This document shows, piece after piece, positions 28,368-38,228 of a DNA stretch of 64,000 bases. The stretch spans positions 62,001 to 126,000 of the forward strand of contig NZ_BLBG01000001.1 of assembly GCF_009687905.1 (NCBI RefSeq). The letters are read 5' to 3'. Numbering within the stretch: the first letter of the stretch is position 1; each line of letters opens with the position of its first letter. This DNA comes from Lacticaseibacillus zhaodongensis (GTDB lineage: Bacteria > Bacillota > Bacilli > Lactobacillales > Lactobacillaceae). Both the position numbers and the translations under genes were made by a program. The notes below the pieces were generated by a model. That model worked only from the letters and a program-made list of their open reading frames with translations. It ran no database searches and was not told the origin of the DNA.

Positions 28368-31220
28368 ATGGCAACTGATAAAATCGAGATCCACGGCGCA
28401 CGTAGCCACAACTTAAAAAATATTGACGTAACGATTCCGCGCAACAAGATGGTGGTCGTTACCGGTCTGTCTGGGTCGGGCAAGAGCTCACTAGCCTTCG
28501 ACACGCTCTACGCTGAGGGGCAGCGGCGTTACGTTGAGAGCTTATCTGCATACGCCCGTCAGTTTTTGGGGCAAATGGACAAGCCAGACGTTGATTCAAT
28601 TGACGGTTTATCACCAGCCATTTCGATCGATCAGAAGACGACCTCGAAGAACCCACGGAGTACCGTGGGGACTGTCACCGAGATCAATGATTACTTGCGG
28701 CTGCTCTGGGCCCGGGTCGGGACACCAATTTGCCCGAACGACGGCACGCCAATTGTGAGCCAATCCGTTGAACAGATGGTCAATAGAGTTTTGGAACTGC
28801 CAGCAGGCACCAGGCTGCAACTGCTGAGTCCGATTATTCGCCACCGCAAAGGTGAGCACAAAAAGGTTTTTGCCAAAATTCAGCGGGAAGGTTACGTCCG
28901 GATGCGCGTTGATGGCGAAGTCGTCGACGTGAACCCTGATTACGAGGTCGATAAGAACAAGTTCCATGACATCGACATCGTCATTGACCGGATCGTGGTG
29001 AAGCCCGAAGTACGGTCCCGTCTGTTCGATTCCTTTGAGGCAGCATTGCGGCTATCTGAAGGCTACGCCACTGTGGATGTCATCGGGGGCGACCCACTTG
29101 TCTTTTCAGAGCATTATGCTTGCCCAATTTGTGGCTTCTCAGTCGGCGAACTCGAACCCCGGCTGTTTTCGTTCAACGCCCCATTTGGTGCCTGCCCAGT
29201 TTGTGACGGCCTAGGCAGCAAGTTGAACGTTGACGTTGATTTGGTCGTGCCCGACCCAACGCTTACCCTGAAGCAGGGTGCGCTGGCACCATGGAACCCA
29301 ATCAGTTCCCAGTACTACCCGGCACTGCTCGAACAGGCTTGCACGGCGTTTGGCATTCCTATGGACGTGCCATTTAACAAGCTCAGCAAGGAGGATCAGG
29401 GTACGGTTCTGCACGGCGCCGGCAGTCGGACTTTCCATTTCCACTATGAGAATGATTTCGGTGGGGTGCGGGATCTAGACGTTGAGTTTGAAGGGGTCAT
29501 GCCTAACGTTGAGCGCCGCTACCGCGACACCAACAGTGACTTCACCCGTGGCCAGATGCGGCTATACATGACCGCATTGACCTGCCCAGCTTGCCACGGT
29601 AAGCGGCTGAACCCGCAGGCCCTCGCCGTTAAGGTTGACGGTAAAGATATCGCCGAAGTTAGTGATTTTGCCATCAAGGACGGCCTGCCGTTTTTCAAGC
29701 AACTCAAACTCAGTGAGCAAAACAAGACCATTGCCCAGCCAATCGTGAAGGAAGTCGTTGATCGCCTGACCTTCCTGATTAATGTTGGCTTGGATTACCT
29801 GACCTTGTCCCGGAGTGCGGGGACGCTTTCCGGTGGTGAAGCCCAACGAATTCGCTTGGCAACGCAAATTGGCTCCAATCTCTCCGGCGTGCTCTACGTA
29901 CTGGATGAACCATCGATTGGTTTGCACCAGCGCGACAATAACCGGCTGATCTCATCGCTGAAAAAGATGCGGGACCTCGGCAACACCTTGGTAATCGTTG
30001 AACACGATGAGGACACGATGCTCGCGGCGGATTACCTGATCGATATCGGGCCTGGCGCTGGTGAGCACGGTGGTGAAGTCATGGCCGCCGGAACGCCTAA
30101 GCAGGTCATGCACAGCCGTAAGTCGCTGACCGGGAAGTACCTTTCTGGGCGCAAATTCATTCCAGTGCCGACCGAACGGCGTGCTGGTAATGGCGAAGTG
30201 ATCCGCGTTACCGGTGCCCGTGAGAACAACCTGAAGAACATCAGCGTTGATTTTCCTCTGGGCAAGTTCATCGGGGTGACCGGTGTTTCCGGTTCTGGCA
30301 AGTCAACGCTCGTGAACTCAATTTTGAAGCGCGCGCTCAAGCAGAAGTTGAATCACAACTCAGAAAAGCCTGGGAAGTATAGTTCCATTTCTGGTTGGGA
30401 AAAATTGGAAAAAATTGTTGATGTAGACCAATCCCCGATTGGGCGGACGCCGCGTAGTAATCCGGCCACCTATACGGGTGTATTCGATGACATTCGCGGC
30501 TTGTTCGCGCAGACCACGGAAGCGAAGCTCCGGGGCTACAAGAAGGGCCGCTTCAGTTTCAACGTCAAAGGTGGGCGTTGTGAGAACTGTAAGGGCGACG
30601 GGATCATCAAAATTGAGATGAACTTCCTGCCTGACGTTTACGTGCCTTGTGAGGTTTGCCACGGTTCGCGATACAATTCCGAGACACTAGAGGTCACCTA
30701 CAAGGGTAAGAACATCTCTGAAATTTTGAACATGACCGTCAACGAGGCTGTGCAGCTATTCGCACCAATTCCAAAGATTGCCCGCAAGCTACAAACAATC
30801 GTTGATGTTGGTCTGGGCTACGTCACCTTGGGTCAGTCCGCAACCACGCTCTCCGGTGGTGAGGCACAGCGCATGAAGCTTGCTAGTGAGCTGCAAAAGA
30901 AGAGCACCGGCAAGAACTTCTATATTCTTGACGAACCAACCACTGGTCTACACACGGATGACATTGGCCGGCTACTCGGCGTACTGCAGCGGCTGGTTGA
31001 TGAGGGTAACACCGTCCTCGTTATCGAGCACAACCTGGATGTGATCAAGTGCGCCGATTGGCTGATCGACTTGGGGCCAGATGGCGGTGACGGTGGCGGT
31101 CAGGTCGTTGCTACTGGTACGCCAGAAACAATTGCTAAGTGTGCGGATAGCTATACCGGTCAGTACCTCGGCCCAATCATGAAGCGAGACGAGGATCGCG
31201 CCGCGGCACGTAAACGCTAG
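28368..31220 (+). CDS. uvrA: Excinuclease ABC subunit A
   Basis: 950 residues. Damage-recognition ATPase dimer. Two ABC modules: Walker [13 protein letters not shown] near the N-terminus and [12 protein letters not shown] near 640, signatures [12 protein letters not shown] and [12 protein letters not shown]. Zinc sites CPIC...CPVC and CENC...CEVC are intact. Full length. Transcribed after uvrB from the SOS-type promoter. Confidence 0.98.
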   Translation: MATDKIEIHGARSHNLKNIDVTIPRNKMVVVTGLSGSGKSSLAFDTLYAEGQRRYVESLSAYARQFLGQMDKPDVDSIDGLSPAISIDQKTTSKNPRSTVGTVTEINDYLRLLWARVGTPICPNDGTPIVSQSVEQMVNRVLELPAGTRLQLLSPIIRHRKGEHKKVFAKIQREGYVRMRVDGEVVDVNPDYEVDKNKFHDIDIVIDRIVVKPEVRSRLFDSFEAALRLSEGYATVDVIGGDPLVFSEHYACPICGFSVGELEPRLFSFNAPFGACPVCDGLGSKLNVDVDLVVPDPTLTLKQGALAPWNPISSQYYPALLEQACTAFGIPMDVPFNKLSKEDQGTVLHGAGSRTFHFHYENDFGGVRDLDVEFEGVMPNVERRYRDTNSDFTRGQMRLYMTALTCPACHGKRLNPQALAVKVDGKDIAEVSDFAIKDGLPFFKQLKLSEQNKTIAQPIVKEVVDRLTFLINVGLDYLTLSRSAGTLSGGEAQRIRLATQIGSNLSGVLYVLDEPSIGLHQRDNNRLISSLKKMRDLGNTLVIVEHDEDTMLAADYLIDIGPGAGEHGGEVMAAGTPKQVMHSRKSLTGKYLSGRKFIPVPTERRAGNGEVIRVTGARENNLKNISVDFPLGKFIGVTGVSGSGKSTLVNSILKRALKQKLNHNSEKPGKYSSISGWEKLEKIVDVDQSPIGRTPRSNPATYTGVFDDIRGLFAQTTEAKLRGYKKGRFSFNVKGGRCENCKGDGIIKIEMNFLPDVYVPCEVCHGSRYNSETLEVTYKGKNISEILNMTVNEAVQLFAPIPKIARKLQTIVDVGLGYVTLGQSATTLSGGEAQRMKLASELQKKSTGKNFYILDEPTTGLHTDDIGRLLGVLQRLVDEGNTVLVIEHNLDVIKCADWLIDLGPDGGDGGGQVVATGTPETIAKCADSYTGQYLGPIMKRDEDRAAARKR

Positions 31221-31261
31221 ACGTGGTAGAATTGGTAAAAAGTTGCTAGGAGGCTAAAGCC

Positions 31262-31801
31262 ATGTACTTTTCACGTAAACGTTGGGGCTTTGATTGGCGC
31301 GAATTATTTACCGGCGTGTTGTTTGTCATTGCGGGCATTTTCCTGTTCATCCATCCGGGTGCCGGGCTTGTGACCTTGGCCTTGATGTTTGGCGCGATTG
31401 CCATCATCCGGGGAATCACCGCGATTGCCAGTTTCTTCAAAATGCGGGCGTACACTCCGCACATGTCTTGGGTCCTGCTCCTGTCAGGAATTATTGACGT
31501 GCTGCTCGGGTTGCTGTTTCTCTTTAATGTTCCCGCTGGCATCATGGGGGTTTCGATTCTCTTTGCCATCTGGTTTGTCATCGACTCAGTGGCCAACCTG
31601 GTCAATGTCGGCCACTTGCGCCGCATGAGCACGCTGTGGTTCGTGATTTCGCTTGCTTTGGATATCCTGACGTTGCTGCTAGCCATTTTGCTGTTGATGC
31701 AGCCGGTCGTGGCCGCGGTCTCCTTCGCGATGCTCGTTGCGATTTATCTGGTCCTCTTTGGCATCAATGCCATTGTGATCGCCTTTGCGCGGAGCATTTA
31801 A
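31262..31801 (+). CDS. HdeD/DUF308-family membrane protein
   Basis: 179 residues made almost entirely of six membrane spans in three similar pairs, as in HdeD-like DUF308 proteins (GVLFVIAGIFLFIHPGAGLV is the first repeat). HdeD in E. coli is tied to acid resistance; the role here is unknown. GGAGG precedes the ATG 41 bp after uvrA, so it may be co-transcribed. It ends at a terminator. Confidence 0.8.
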   Translation: MYFSRKRWGFDWRELFTGVLFVIAGIFLFIHPGAGLVTLALMFGAIAIIRGITAIASFFKMRAYTPHMSWVLLLSGIIDVLLGLLFLFNVPAGIMGVSILFAIWFVIDSVANLVNVGHLRRMSTLWFVISLALDILTLLLAILLLMQPVVAAVSFAMLVAIYLVLFGINAIVIAFARSI

Positions 31802-31828
31802 TTTTAATTTTAACTTGAACTAACTGTG

Positions 31829-31858
31829 GGGTCCGGATTCTGTCCGGGCCCTTTTTTT
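31829..31858 (+). terminator. Terminator after uvrBA-DUF308
   Basis: A 9 bp stem (31829-31837 with 31843-31851, one wobble) followed by seven Ts. Confidence 0.9.
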
Positions 31859-32033
31859 ACAGAGCGAAGCGGGGCGCACAGAAGCTGAGCATTTGCGTAC
31901 TCCGGAAGAAATGCCGGGTTTTGGCATTACTTCCGGAGTGTGCAAAGCGCAGGGTTCGCTACGCTGTCCTTTGAACTAATGGCAGCAAGCTGCAAAAGTT
32001 CAAGAGGCTGCCCCGCGTAGCTCGACTTGTGAC
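31859..32033 (+). repeat. Family 1 structured intergenic element, full copy
   Basis: A 175 bp element with a closing stem GAGC plus GCGGGGC (31869-31875) pairing GCCCCGC (32010-32016) and GCTC. Inside are hairpin ACTCCGGAAG/CTTCCGGAGT (31899-31908 with 31930-31939) topped by ATGCC/GGCAT, and hairpin CTTTGAACT/AGTTCAAG (31969-31977 with 31997-32004) topped by GCAG/CTGC. A second full copy is at 48357-48531. Strand of transcription, if any, is unknown. No gene in the 305 bp gap. Confidence 0.75.
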
Positions 32034-32106
32034 CAATAGCGTTAGGTCAGGTTATGTAAGCGTATAATGGGGACAAAATGTAAGTGCACGAATGGAGGAA
32101 CTAACA

Positions 32107-32586
32107 ATGCCAGATGAACGATTAGATTGGGACCACTACTTCATGGTGCAGGCGGTGCTCCTCGCTGCCCGCAGTACCTGCAAACGGTTGTCAGTTGGGG
32201 CGCTACTAGTGCGCGACAAGCGAGTCATTGCGGGGGGCTATAACGGTTCGGTCTCCGGGGATGAGCACTGCATCGATAGTGATTGTTACGTAGTTGATGG
32301 GCACTGCGTCCGGACGATTCACGCCGAAATGAATGCAGTTTTGCAATGCGCTAAGTTCGGCGTTTCAACGGACGGTGCGAGTGTTTACGTGACCGATTTT
32401 CCTTGCTTGCAGTGCACCAAAATGCTCCTGCAGGCCGGCATCAAGCACATCTACTACCTGCGCAACTACAATAATGATCCGTACGCACTGCGCTTGTTGA
32501 AGCTGAAAAACGTGCAGGTAACCAACATCCACCTCACTAAGGATAGTGTGCAGCGGAGCCACCTCCTCGATTACGTAGAAGATTAG
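32107..32586 (+). CDS. comEB: ComEB-type deoxycytidylate deaminase
   Basis: 159 residues. Zinc-dependent deaminase converting dCMP to dUMP for thymidylate synthesis. Zinc ligands: HAE at 72-74 (His and catalytic Glu) and PCLQC (Cys100, Cys103). The first ATG at 32092 lies within the ribosome site itself, so the ATG at 32107 after GGAGGAA is used. A TATAAT at 32063-32068 is a likely -10 box. It stands away from comEA/comEC here. Confidence 0.92.
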   Translation: MPDERLDWDHYFMVQAVLLAARSTCKRLSVGALLVRDKRVIAGGYNGSVSGDEHCIDSDCYVVDGHCVRTIHAEMNAVLQCAKFGVSTDGASVYVTDFPCLQCTKMLLQAGIKHIYYLRNYNNDPYALRLLKLKNVQVTNIHLTKDSVQRSHLLDYVED

Positions 32587-32603
32587 GAAAGACACGCCCG
32601 GCA

Positions 32604-32612
32604 TGCTATACT
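32604..32612 (+). promoter_or_regulatory. Extended -10 promoter of rapZ-yvcK-whiA
   Basis: TGCTATACT is an extended -10 element with no obvious -35 box. The same nine bases precede clcA at 43005-43013. Confidence 0.55.
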
Positions 32613-32636
32613 GTTGGGAAGAGAAGGGGCGATCGT

Positions 32637-33530
32637 GTGCAAGAAACAGAAAACACAGTCGAATTAGTAATCATTTCGGGGATGTCTGGTGCCGGTAAAA
32701 CTGTTGCCGTCCAGGCTTTTGAGGACCTCGGCTACTTTTGCATCGACAACATGCCGCCAGCACTGATTCCTAAATTCTGGGAATTACTGACTAAGGCCGG
32801 CACAATAAAAAAAGTCGCACTGGTTGTGGATCTGCGCAGTCGGGCCTTTTACGATCAGATTGTTGATATTCTGAACGGCTTGGAAAACAGCGAGGACGTT
32901 AACGCTCGCGTGCTGTTCCTGGATGCGACGGACACGGAGCTTGTGTCCCGTTACAAGGAAACCCGGCGCGCCCACCCCTTAGCGATGGAGGGCCGGCTGA
33001 TGGACGGCATCACCAAGGAACGCGAATTGTTGCGGCCACTCCGGAACCACGCGGAAGTCATCATTGACACGACCAACTTGTCACCGCGGGAACTACGGGA
33101 GGAACTATTTGCCAGCTTCAAGAACAAGCGGCGGCCGGTGTTCCACCTCGAAGTCATGAGTTTTGGCTTTAAATATGGTTTACCTCTGGACGCAGATATT
33201 GTGATGGACGTGCGGTTCTTGCCGAATCCTTACTACGTCCCTGAGTTGAAGGAGAAAAATGGGACGGATCCCGACGTGTACGATTACGTCATGAAAAATC
33301 CGCTTGCCGAGAGCTTTTTCAAGCAATACGACCAGCTCTTGCATGAAATCATGCCTGAGTACATCAAAGAAGGCAAGACTAGCTTGACGATTGCGATTGG
33401 CTGCACGGGCGGGCAGCACCGCAGTGTGGCTTTTGCGGAGCGCATCGGGGCTAGTTTCAAGGATGAGTATCCAGTCGATGTGACGCATCGGGATATGGAT
33501 AAGAGGAAAGAGACGGTGAACCGCTCATGA
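32637..33530 (+). CDS. rapZ: RNase adapter / nucleotide-binding protein RapZ
   Basis: 297 residues. N-terminal P-loop GMSGAGKT at about 15-22 and C-terminal domain with [15 protein letters not shown]. In E. coli RapZ guides RNase E to GlmZ; in Gram-positives (YvcJ) it binds nucleotides and affects competence and the envelope. GTG start 6 nt after GAAGGGGC. The stop overlaps the yvcK ATG. Confidence 0.95.
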   Translation: MQETENTVELVIISGMSGAGKTVAVQAFEDLGYFCIDNMPPALIPKFWELLTKAGTIKKVALVVDLRSRAFYDQIVDILNGLENSEDVNARVLFLDATDTELVSRYKETRRAHPLAMEGRLMDGITKERELLRPLRNHAEVIIDTTNLSPRELREELFASFKNKRRPVFHLEVMSFGFKYGLPLDADIVMDVRFLPNPYYVPELKEKNGTDPDVYDYVMKNPLAESFFKQYDQLLHEIMPEYIKEGKTSLTIAIGCTGGQHRSVAFAERIGASFKDEYPVDVTHRDMDKRKETVNRS

Positions 33531-34555
33531 CAGCTGATCACAGAATCATTCGGGTCATCCGCGGGCGCCGGCCAAAAGTCGTCGTTATTGGCGGGGGTAC
33601 CGGGCTGCCGGTCGTAGTTAAGAACCTGCACGATCAGAACGCTAACGTGACCGCGGTCGTTACCGTTGCCGACGATGGCGGTTCGAGTGGTGCCATTCGT
33701 GATTACATCAACGTTGTGCCGCCTGGTGACATCCGCAATGTCCTCGTTGCGTTGTCGGATATGCCGCGGGTGCAGCGCGACATCTTCCAGTATCGTTTTG
33801 AAAGCACGGATTCTTTCTTTGCGGGTCATGCGATTGGTAACCTCATTATTGCCGCGCTGACTGAGATGCGCGGTGGGGTGTTCGCCGCCGTGCAGGAGCT
33901 GAGCTCGATGATGCAGGTCGATGGGCACGTTTATCCGGCTTGTAACACGCCGCTGACCTTGAATGCCGAATTTACGGACGGCAGCAAAATTTCCGGTGAG
34001 GCGGAGATTACCGCCGCGGGTAAACGGATTCAGCACGTGTCGGTTTCCCGGAGCGATAATCAGGGCGAACCTGAGGCCGAACCGGAAGTCGTTAAGGCAA
34101 TCATGGACGCAGATGTGGTCGTGCTCGGACCGGGGAGCCTGTTCACCAGCATTTTGCCCAACCTCATGATCAAGAATTTGGGTGAGGCGGTGCTTAAAAC
34201 ACAGGCCGAGGTCATCTACATCACCAATATCATGACGCAGAAGGGTGAGACCGATAACTTTACGGATGCTGATCACGTGCGCGTACTCAACCGCCACATG
34301 CACGAGAATTTTGTTGACACCGTGCTCGTGAACATTGCGCCAGTTCCAGATGGTTATCTGGACGAGAAGAAGTACGTTGAGATTTCCAAGCCCGTCCGTA
34401 GCGATTACAAGGGGCTGCGGGAGATGGGTTGCCGAGTGATTTCGTCTGACTTCCTGAAATTGCGCGATGGCGGTGTGTTCCATGACGGTGACAAGGTGGC
34501 GCGAGAGATTTTAAACCTCGCCTTCCAGTCACACCTGAAGAAGGGAAGGGATTAA
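33527..34555 (+). CDS. yvcK: YvcK-family gluconeogenesis / cell-shape factor
   Basis: 342 residues. Rossmann-type UDP-sugar-binding protein required for growth on gluconeogenic carbon and for PBP1 localisation in Bacillus. N-terminal [14 protein letters not shown], then [13 protein letters not shown] and PGDIRN, then [15 protein letters not shown], are family motifs. ATGA overlap with rapZ, and whiA starts at the next base after its stop. Confidence 0.95.
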   Translation: MTADHRIIRVIRGRRPKVVVIGGGTGLPVVVKNLHDQNANVTAVVTVADDGGSSGAIRDYINVVPPGDIRNVLVALSDMPRVQRDIFQYRFESTDSFFAGHAIGNLIIAALTEMRGGVFAAVQELSSMMQVDGHVYPACNTPLTLNAEFTDGSKISGEAEITAAGKRIQHVSVSRSDNQGEPEAEPEVVKAIMDADVVVLGPGSLFTSILPNLMIKNLGEAVLKTQAEVIYITNIMTQKGETDNFTDADHVRVLNRHMHENFVDTVLVNIAPVPDGYLDEKKYVEISKPVRSDYKGLREMGCRVISSDFLKLRDGGVFHDGDKVAREILNLAFQSHLKKGRD

Positions 34556-35500
34556 ATGGCCAGTTTTGCCAGCCAAGTCAAAAAAGAGCTGACGCAGCTT
34601 GAAGTGCACCCCGAACACGCGAAGGCAGAGCTATCCGCTTTGATTCGCATGAACGGGACTTTGACCATTGTTAACCACCAACTGGGACTTGATGTCCAAA
34701 CCGAGAATCCAGCCATTGCGCGCCGTTTGTATTCGCTGATGAAGCAGCTGTACGAGTATGATGCCAAGCTAATCGTGCGGCGCAAGATGAAGCTCAAGAA
34801 GAACAACCAATACGTTGTGCGCCTGAGCCGGGGCGTGAAGCCGATGCTGCAGGATCTGGAAATACTCGATCCGATGGGCCTGAGTATCAACACGGCTGTT
34901 GCGGACAAAATTCTCAGTGAACCGCAACGGATGCGCTCGTATTTGCGCGGTGCGTTCCTCGCCGGTGGGTCGATCAACAATCCGGAAACCAGTCGTTACC
35001 ACCTGGAAATCTACTCACTGTATGAAAACCACAATGAGGGGATCCTGCAGATGATGAATCATTTTGATTTGAACGCGCGGACCGTGCCGCGGCGCAGTGG
35101 CATGATCGTGTACCTGAAGGAAGCGGAAAAAATTTCCGACTTTTTGAACGTGATTGGCGCCACCAGTGCGATGCTCAAGTTCGAAGACATTCGCATCATG
35201 CGGGATATGCGCAACTCCGTGAACCGTTTGGTTAACTGCGAGACCGCCAACATGAGCAAGACCGTCGACGCGGCGCAGAAGCAGATTGAGAGTATCAATT
35301 ACCTGCAAAGTCACGGCGGCTTGGATAAGCTGCCCCAGCGGCTGCAAGACATTGCGGAGGCGCGTGTTGCCAACCCCGAAGTTTCACTAACGGAACTCGG
35401 CAAGCTGGTCGCTGGCGGACCAATTTCTAAATCGGGCGTCAACCACCGGCTACGCAAAATCAATGAACTAGCCGATCAAGCGCGGGGAATTAGTGCCTGA
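34556..35500 (+). CDS. whiA: WhiA-family DNA-binding protein
   Basis: 314 residues. N-terminal LAGLIDADG-like domain (no endonuclease residues; [15 protein letters not shown]) and a C-terminal helix-turn-helix ([27 protein letters not shown]). It affects cell division and chromosome segregation in Bacillus and sporulation in Streptomyces. Third gene of the conserved rapZ-yvcK-whiA operon. Confidence 0.95.
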   Translation: MASFASQVKKELTQLEVHPEHAKAELSALIRMNGTLTIVNHQLGLDVQTENPAIARRLYSLMKQLYEYDAKLIVRRKMKLKKNNQYVVRLSRGVKPMLQDLEILDPMGLSINTAVADKILSEPQRMRSYLRGAFLAGGSINNPETSRYHLEIYSLYENHNEGILQMMNHFDLNARTVPRRSGMIVYLKEAEKISDFLNVIGATSAMLKFEDIRIMRDMRNSVNRLVNCETANMSKTVDAAQKQIESINYLQSHGGLDKLPQRLQDIAEARVANPEVSLTELGKLVAGGPISKSGVNHRLRKINELADQARGISA

Positions 35501-35522
35501 TCATCCAGTCATTCAAGACACA

Positions 35523-35560
35523 AAAATAGCGGCACACCTTGACGGGTGCGCCGCTATTTT
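35523..35560. terminator. Bidirectional terminator between whiA and clpP
   Basis: An 11 bp perfect stem (35523-35533 with 35550-35560) flanked by A and T runs on both sides, with an inner ACC/GGT extension. Confidence 0.93.
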
Positions 35561-35582
35561 GCGGAACGGATACGTTTAGTAA

Positions 35583-36167
35583 TTAGTCTTTCTTGTTGGT
35601 CAGAATGTCGTCAATCAGGCCGTAATCCTTGGCTTCTTGAGCAGTCATGTAGTGGTCACGTTCAGTGTCCGCAGTAACCTTCTCGATTGGCTGGCCGGAA
35701 GCATCAGCGAGCATCTTGGTGAGCTTTTCGCGGGCCTTACCAATTTGCTGAGCCGCAATTTCGATTTCGGTTGCTTGGCCTTGTGCACCGCCAAGTGGCT
35801 GGTGAATCAGGACTTCGGAGTTAGGAAGGGCGAAGCGTTTGCCCTTAGTCCCACATGCGAGCAGGACACTGGCCATGGAGGCAGCCATCCCGATTGCAAT
35901 GGTCTGAACATCGGACTTGATGAGGTTCATCGTATCGAGGATTGCCAGACCAGAAGTAATAACGCCACCTGGTGAGTTGATGTAAAGGTAGATGTCCTTA
36001 CCGGAATCTTGTGCGTCTAGGAAGAGCAGCTGAGCAATGATGGAGTTGGCCACCTGGTCGTTGATCTCGCCGGACAGCATGATGATGCGGTCTTTCAGCA
36101 GACGGGAGTAGATGTCGTATGAGCGTTCACCGCGACTAGTCTGTTCAATAACTGTAGGTACTAGCAT
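35583..36167 (-). CDS. clpP: ATP-dependent Clp protease proteolytic subunit
   Basis: 194 residues. Serine peptidase forming the tetradecameric barrel used by ClpX, ClpC and ClpE. Catalytic Ser97 (GMAASMAS), His122 ([10 protein letters not shown]) and an Asp in the [13 protein letters not shown] region. AGGAGG is 7 nt before the ATG at 36167; the open frame continues upstream but has no site. A CtsR box overlaps its promoter, so heat and misfolding should induce it. Confidence 0.98.
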   Translation of the reverse strand: MLVPTVIEQTSRGERSYDIYSRLLKDRIIMLSGEINDQVANSIIAQLLFLDAQDSGKDIYLYINSPGGVITSGLAILDTMNLIKSDVQTIAIGMAASMASVLLACGTKGKRFALPNSEVLIHQPLGGAQGQATEIEIAAQQIGKAREKLTKMLADASGQPIEKVTADTERDHYMTAQEAKDYGLIDDILTNKKD

Positions 36168-36233
36168 TTGTGTGCCTCCTAATTGGTTTAAAATTAAGCG
36201 CGGGTGTTTAGCACTCGCTTGGATACAGTGCCA

Positions 36234-36263
36234 AGAGTACACCAAACGTCAAAGAAGGTCAAA
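36234..36263 (-). promoter_or_regulatory. clpP promoter with CtsR operator
   Basis: On the + strand, CGTCAAAGAAGGTCAAA (36247-36263) matches the CtsR heptad repeat GGTCAAA-N3-GGTCAAA with one mismatch. On the minus strand its right part supplies the -35 TTGACC (36257-36262), 17 bp from TACTCT (36234-36239), so CtsR would block RNA polymerase. Confidence 0.75.
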
Positions 36264-36460
36264 TGTTTAGGCACTTTTTTCCTTCGATTTAGCATTAATG
36301 CGACTTTTGGTGTAGCAACAGTGTGCATGCAGAGATTCACGCGCGCTGTTTTCCATAGTATACAGTGCTTCGTGGTCCTTCTCAATGCGACGGATGGGGG
36401 TGGCTGTCCCCTAATGTGTGACTTAATTCACTTTAAACTACGAATATCTGTCATAACTGC
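36264..36460. other. Intergenic stretch without a recognised gene
   Basis: Between the clpP promoter and the tRNA-Arg promoter. More AT-rich than the neighbouring genes. I see only a short GGGG/CCCC foldback near 36396-36413 and no convincing open frame or RNA. Confidence 0.5.
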
Positions 36461-36489
36461 TTGCTTTTTGCCAGGGCCTTGGGTATTAT
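36461..36489 (+). promoter_or_regulatory. tRNA-Arg promoter
   Basis: TTGCTT (36461-36466), 17 bp, TATTAT (36484-36489), ending 15 bp before the mature tRNA. Confidence 0.7.
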
Positions 36490-36503
36490 AGTTAAGTACT
36501 TTT

Positions 36504-36575
36504 GCGCGGTTAGTGTAATGGATCGCACGTGAGATTCCGGTTCTCGAAATCCGGGTTCGACTCCCGGGCTGCGCA
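36504..36575 (+). tRNA. tRNA-Arg, anticodon CCG
   Basis: Acceptor GCGCGGT (36504-36510) pairs GCTGCGC (36568-36574) with wobble pairs; discriminator A36575; CCA is not encoded. Anticodon loop TTCCGGT gives CCG, reading CGG. T arm CCGGG-TTCGACT-CCCGG at 36551-36567. CGG is common in the surrounding genes, in line with a dedicated tRNA. Confidence 0.95.
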
Positions 36576-36603
36576 GCATAAATCCAGCGAACAACGTGGT
36601 GTG

Positions 36604-36629
36604 GCGTCTGATACAGGCGCTATTTTTTT
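36604..36629 (+). terminator. tRNA-Arg terminator
   Basis: GCGTCTG (36604-36610) pairs with CAGGCGC (36614-36620); seven Ts follow after TA. Confidence 0.85.
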
Positions 36630-36996
36630 ACTCTTTTTGAAGAACAGTTTTGGTGAATTACTGTGCCGCGTTTTGTTTCCGTGGTCTTTTCTCCAGATTG
36701 TGCTTGTCTGTATAGCTCTTTGCTTGGCCATGCGTATGCTGTAAATGATAATCAAGGGTATGAATAAACTTAGCAGCTTGATCAAGTTCAAAATTGAACA
36801 TTGGTTTGGCTTTTTCGCTTACAAAAGATGCTAATATGAGACACCAATTAGATACGGCCCGAATTACTTTACGAACACATCGCCATCAATTCCCCAATAA
36901 AGGGTGCAATTTACGAATGTTCTGTGAACGCTCGCGCCAATTATTCCAAAAACCCGAATTAAATGCGCCTTTTCCGTGATATCCGGGTCACTGCGC
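36630..36996. other. AT-rich intergenic stretch without a recognised gene
   Basis: About 370 bp between the tRNA terminator and the cggR promoter. Visibly lower GC than both flanks. No open frame with a ribosome site, no repeat shared with the rest of the window and no integrase remnant was seen, although it sits next to a tRNA gene. Confidence 0.5.
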
Positions 36997-37025
36997 TTGC
37001 ACCGGGTAGGGCACGTTGCTATAAT
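36997..37025 (+). promoter_or_regulatory. cggR-gapA operon promoter
   Basis: TTGCAC (36997-37002), 17 bp, TATAAT (37020-37025), with an extended TGC before the -10 box. The strongest-looking promoter in the window. Confidence 0.85.
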
Positions 37026-37085
37026 GAACCTTGTTGGTAAGGAGAGCGTCAAACAACGTGATTCCTTAATTTTTTTGGAACTGAC

Positions 37086-37122
37086 GGGTCGCTTTGCGCA
37101 CCTGTTGGTCGCAAAGCGTCCC
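37086..37122 (+). promoter_or_regulatory. Candidate CggR operator in the cggR leader
   Basis: CGCTTTGCG (37090-37098) and CGCAAAGCG (37110-37118) form a perfect dyad, extended to 12 of 13 positions by flanking GGG/CCC. It lies between transcription start and the cggR ribosome site, where CggR blocks elongation in Bacillus. It does not closely match the Bacillus repeat sequence. Confidence 0.45.
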
Positions 37123-37141
37123 AGTGAGAAGGAATGAGCTA

Positions 37142-38185
37142 ATGCAATCCGAGTTTGCCTGGATCGAGTCTATCGCGCCGGACATGCTGGCTGTGGCGAC
37201 CAAACGTTACCAGATCCTTCAATACGTTAATTGGATGGAACCAGTTGGCCGGCGATCGCTCGCCGACCAGATGCATACATCTGAACGGACGTTGCGCACG
37301 GAAATTGATTTTCTGCGGCGTCAAGGGTTACTTGAGAGTTCAAGAAGCGGTGTCGTAATGACGCGGCATGGACGTGAGGTTTTTGCCAGTATGGACGACT
37401 TCATGAACCAACTGTTGGGCATTCGCACCGATGAGAAGATGCTTGCAAGTAAGCTTGGCATTGAGCATTGTCTGATTGTTTCGGGCGATGCGGATCAAAG
37501 CAGCCGAGTCTTGGACGACATGGGCCGGACACTTGCTCGAACCATGCAGCTACTCTTACCGCTTGGCAAACAAACCGTTGCGGTAATGGGTGGCACCACT
37601 CTTGCTCGGGCCGCACAGCAGATGAATTACCAACTTTCCACTGGCCGGGACCTGATGTTTGTCCCCGCACGGGGCGGCGTCGGAGAAACGGTCGACATTC
37701 AAGCGAATTCAGTTGCCGCGGCAATGGCCGAGTCAACTGGGGGCAGTTACAAGGTCCTTTACATTCCGGAGAATGTTAGCTCAGAGACTTATGCGCCACT
37801 ACTCAAGGAGCCTGCCGTTAAGGAAGTATTACAGCTTATTGACAATGCTTCCGTGGTGATTCATAGTGTAGGGGAAGCGCTTGTCATGGCACGGCGACGG
37901 AACATGGATGCTGAGATTCAGAACATGTTACAGAAACAACAAGCCGTTGCTGAGGCATTTGGAACTTTCTTTGATGCGAGTGGCAAAATAGTTTACAAGA
38001 TTCCGAAAATCGGTCTGACGATTAGGAACCTTGATGAGATTCCGTTCGTCTTTGCAATTGCAGGGGGCCGCAGTAAGGCCTCAGCAATTCAGGCGTACAT
38101 GCAACATGCCCCGAAGAACACGTGGCTGATTACAGACGCGGGGGCAGCAAATACGATTTTAACCGGGGTTAACCCGTTAAAATAA
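37142..38185 (+). CDS. cggR: Central glycolytic genes regulator CggR (SorC/DeoR family)
   Basis: 347 residues. N-terminal helix-turn-helix ([25 protein letters not shown]) and a C-terminal sugar-phosphate-binding domain ([13 protein letters not shown], and [17 protein letters not shown]). In Bacillus it represses the gapA operon until fructose-1,6-bisphosphate relieves it. The ATG at 37142 follows AAGGA by 8 nt. It directly precedes gapA. Confidence 0.95.
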   Translation: MQSEFAWIESIAPDMLAVATKRYQILQYVNWMEPVGRRSLADQMHTSERTLRTEIDFLRRQGLLESSRSGVVMTRHGREVFASMDDFMNQLLGIRTDEKMLASKLGIEHCLIVSGDADQSSRVLDDMGRTLARTMQLLLPLGKQTVAVMGGTTLARAAQQMNYQLSTGRDLMFVPARGGVGETVDIQANSVAAAMAESTGGSYKVLYIPENVSSETYAPLLKEPAVKEVLQLIDNASVVIHSVGEALVMARRRNMDAEIQNMLQKQQAVAEAFGTFFDASGKIVYKIPKIGLTIRNLDEIPFVFAIAGGRSKASAIQAYMQHAPKNTWLITDAGAANTILTGVNPLK

Positions 38186-38228
38186 TAATTTCTCATTTTT
38201 TCACTTTCCTAAAGGAGGAAATTTTAGC

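Noticed and set aside
31859-32033. Family 1 element as a plain terminator
   Set aside because: A separate strong terminator ends at 31858; the element has several conserved unpaired blocks and no T run at its end.
33284-34483. A 399-codon open frame antisense to rapZ/yvcK
   Set aside because: It is a shadow of GC-rich codons in two well-supported conserved genes. Similar long antisense frames at 7254-8162 and 60364-61419 are rejected for the same reason.
37024-37137. 37-codon open frame in the cggR leader
   Set aside because: Its ATG overlaps the -10 box of the promoter, so it would not be in the transcript.
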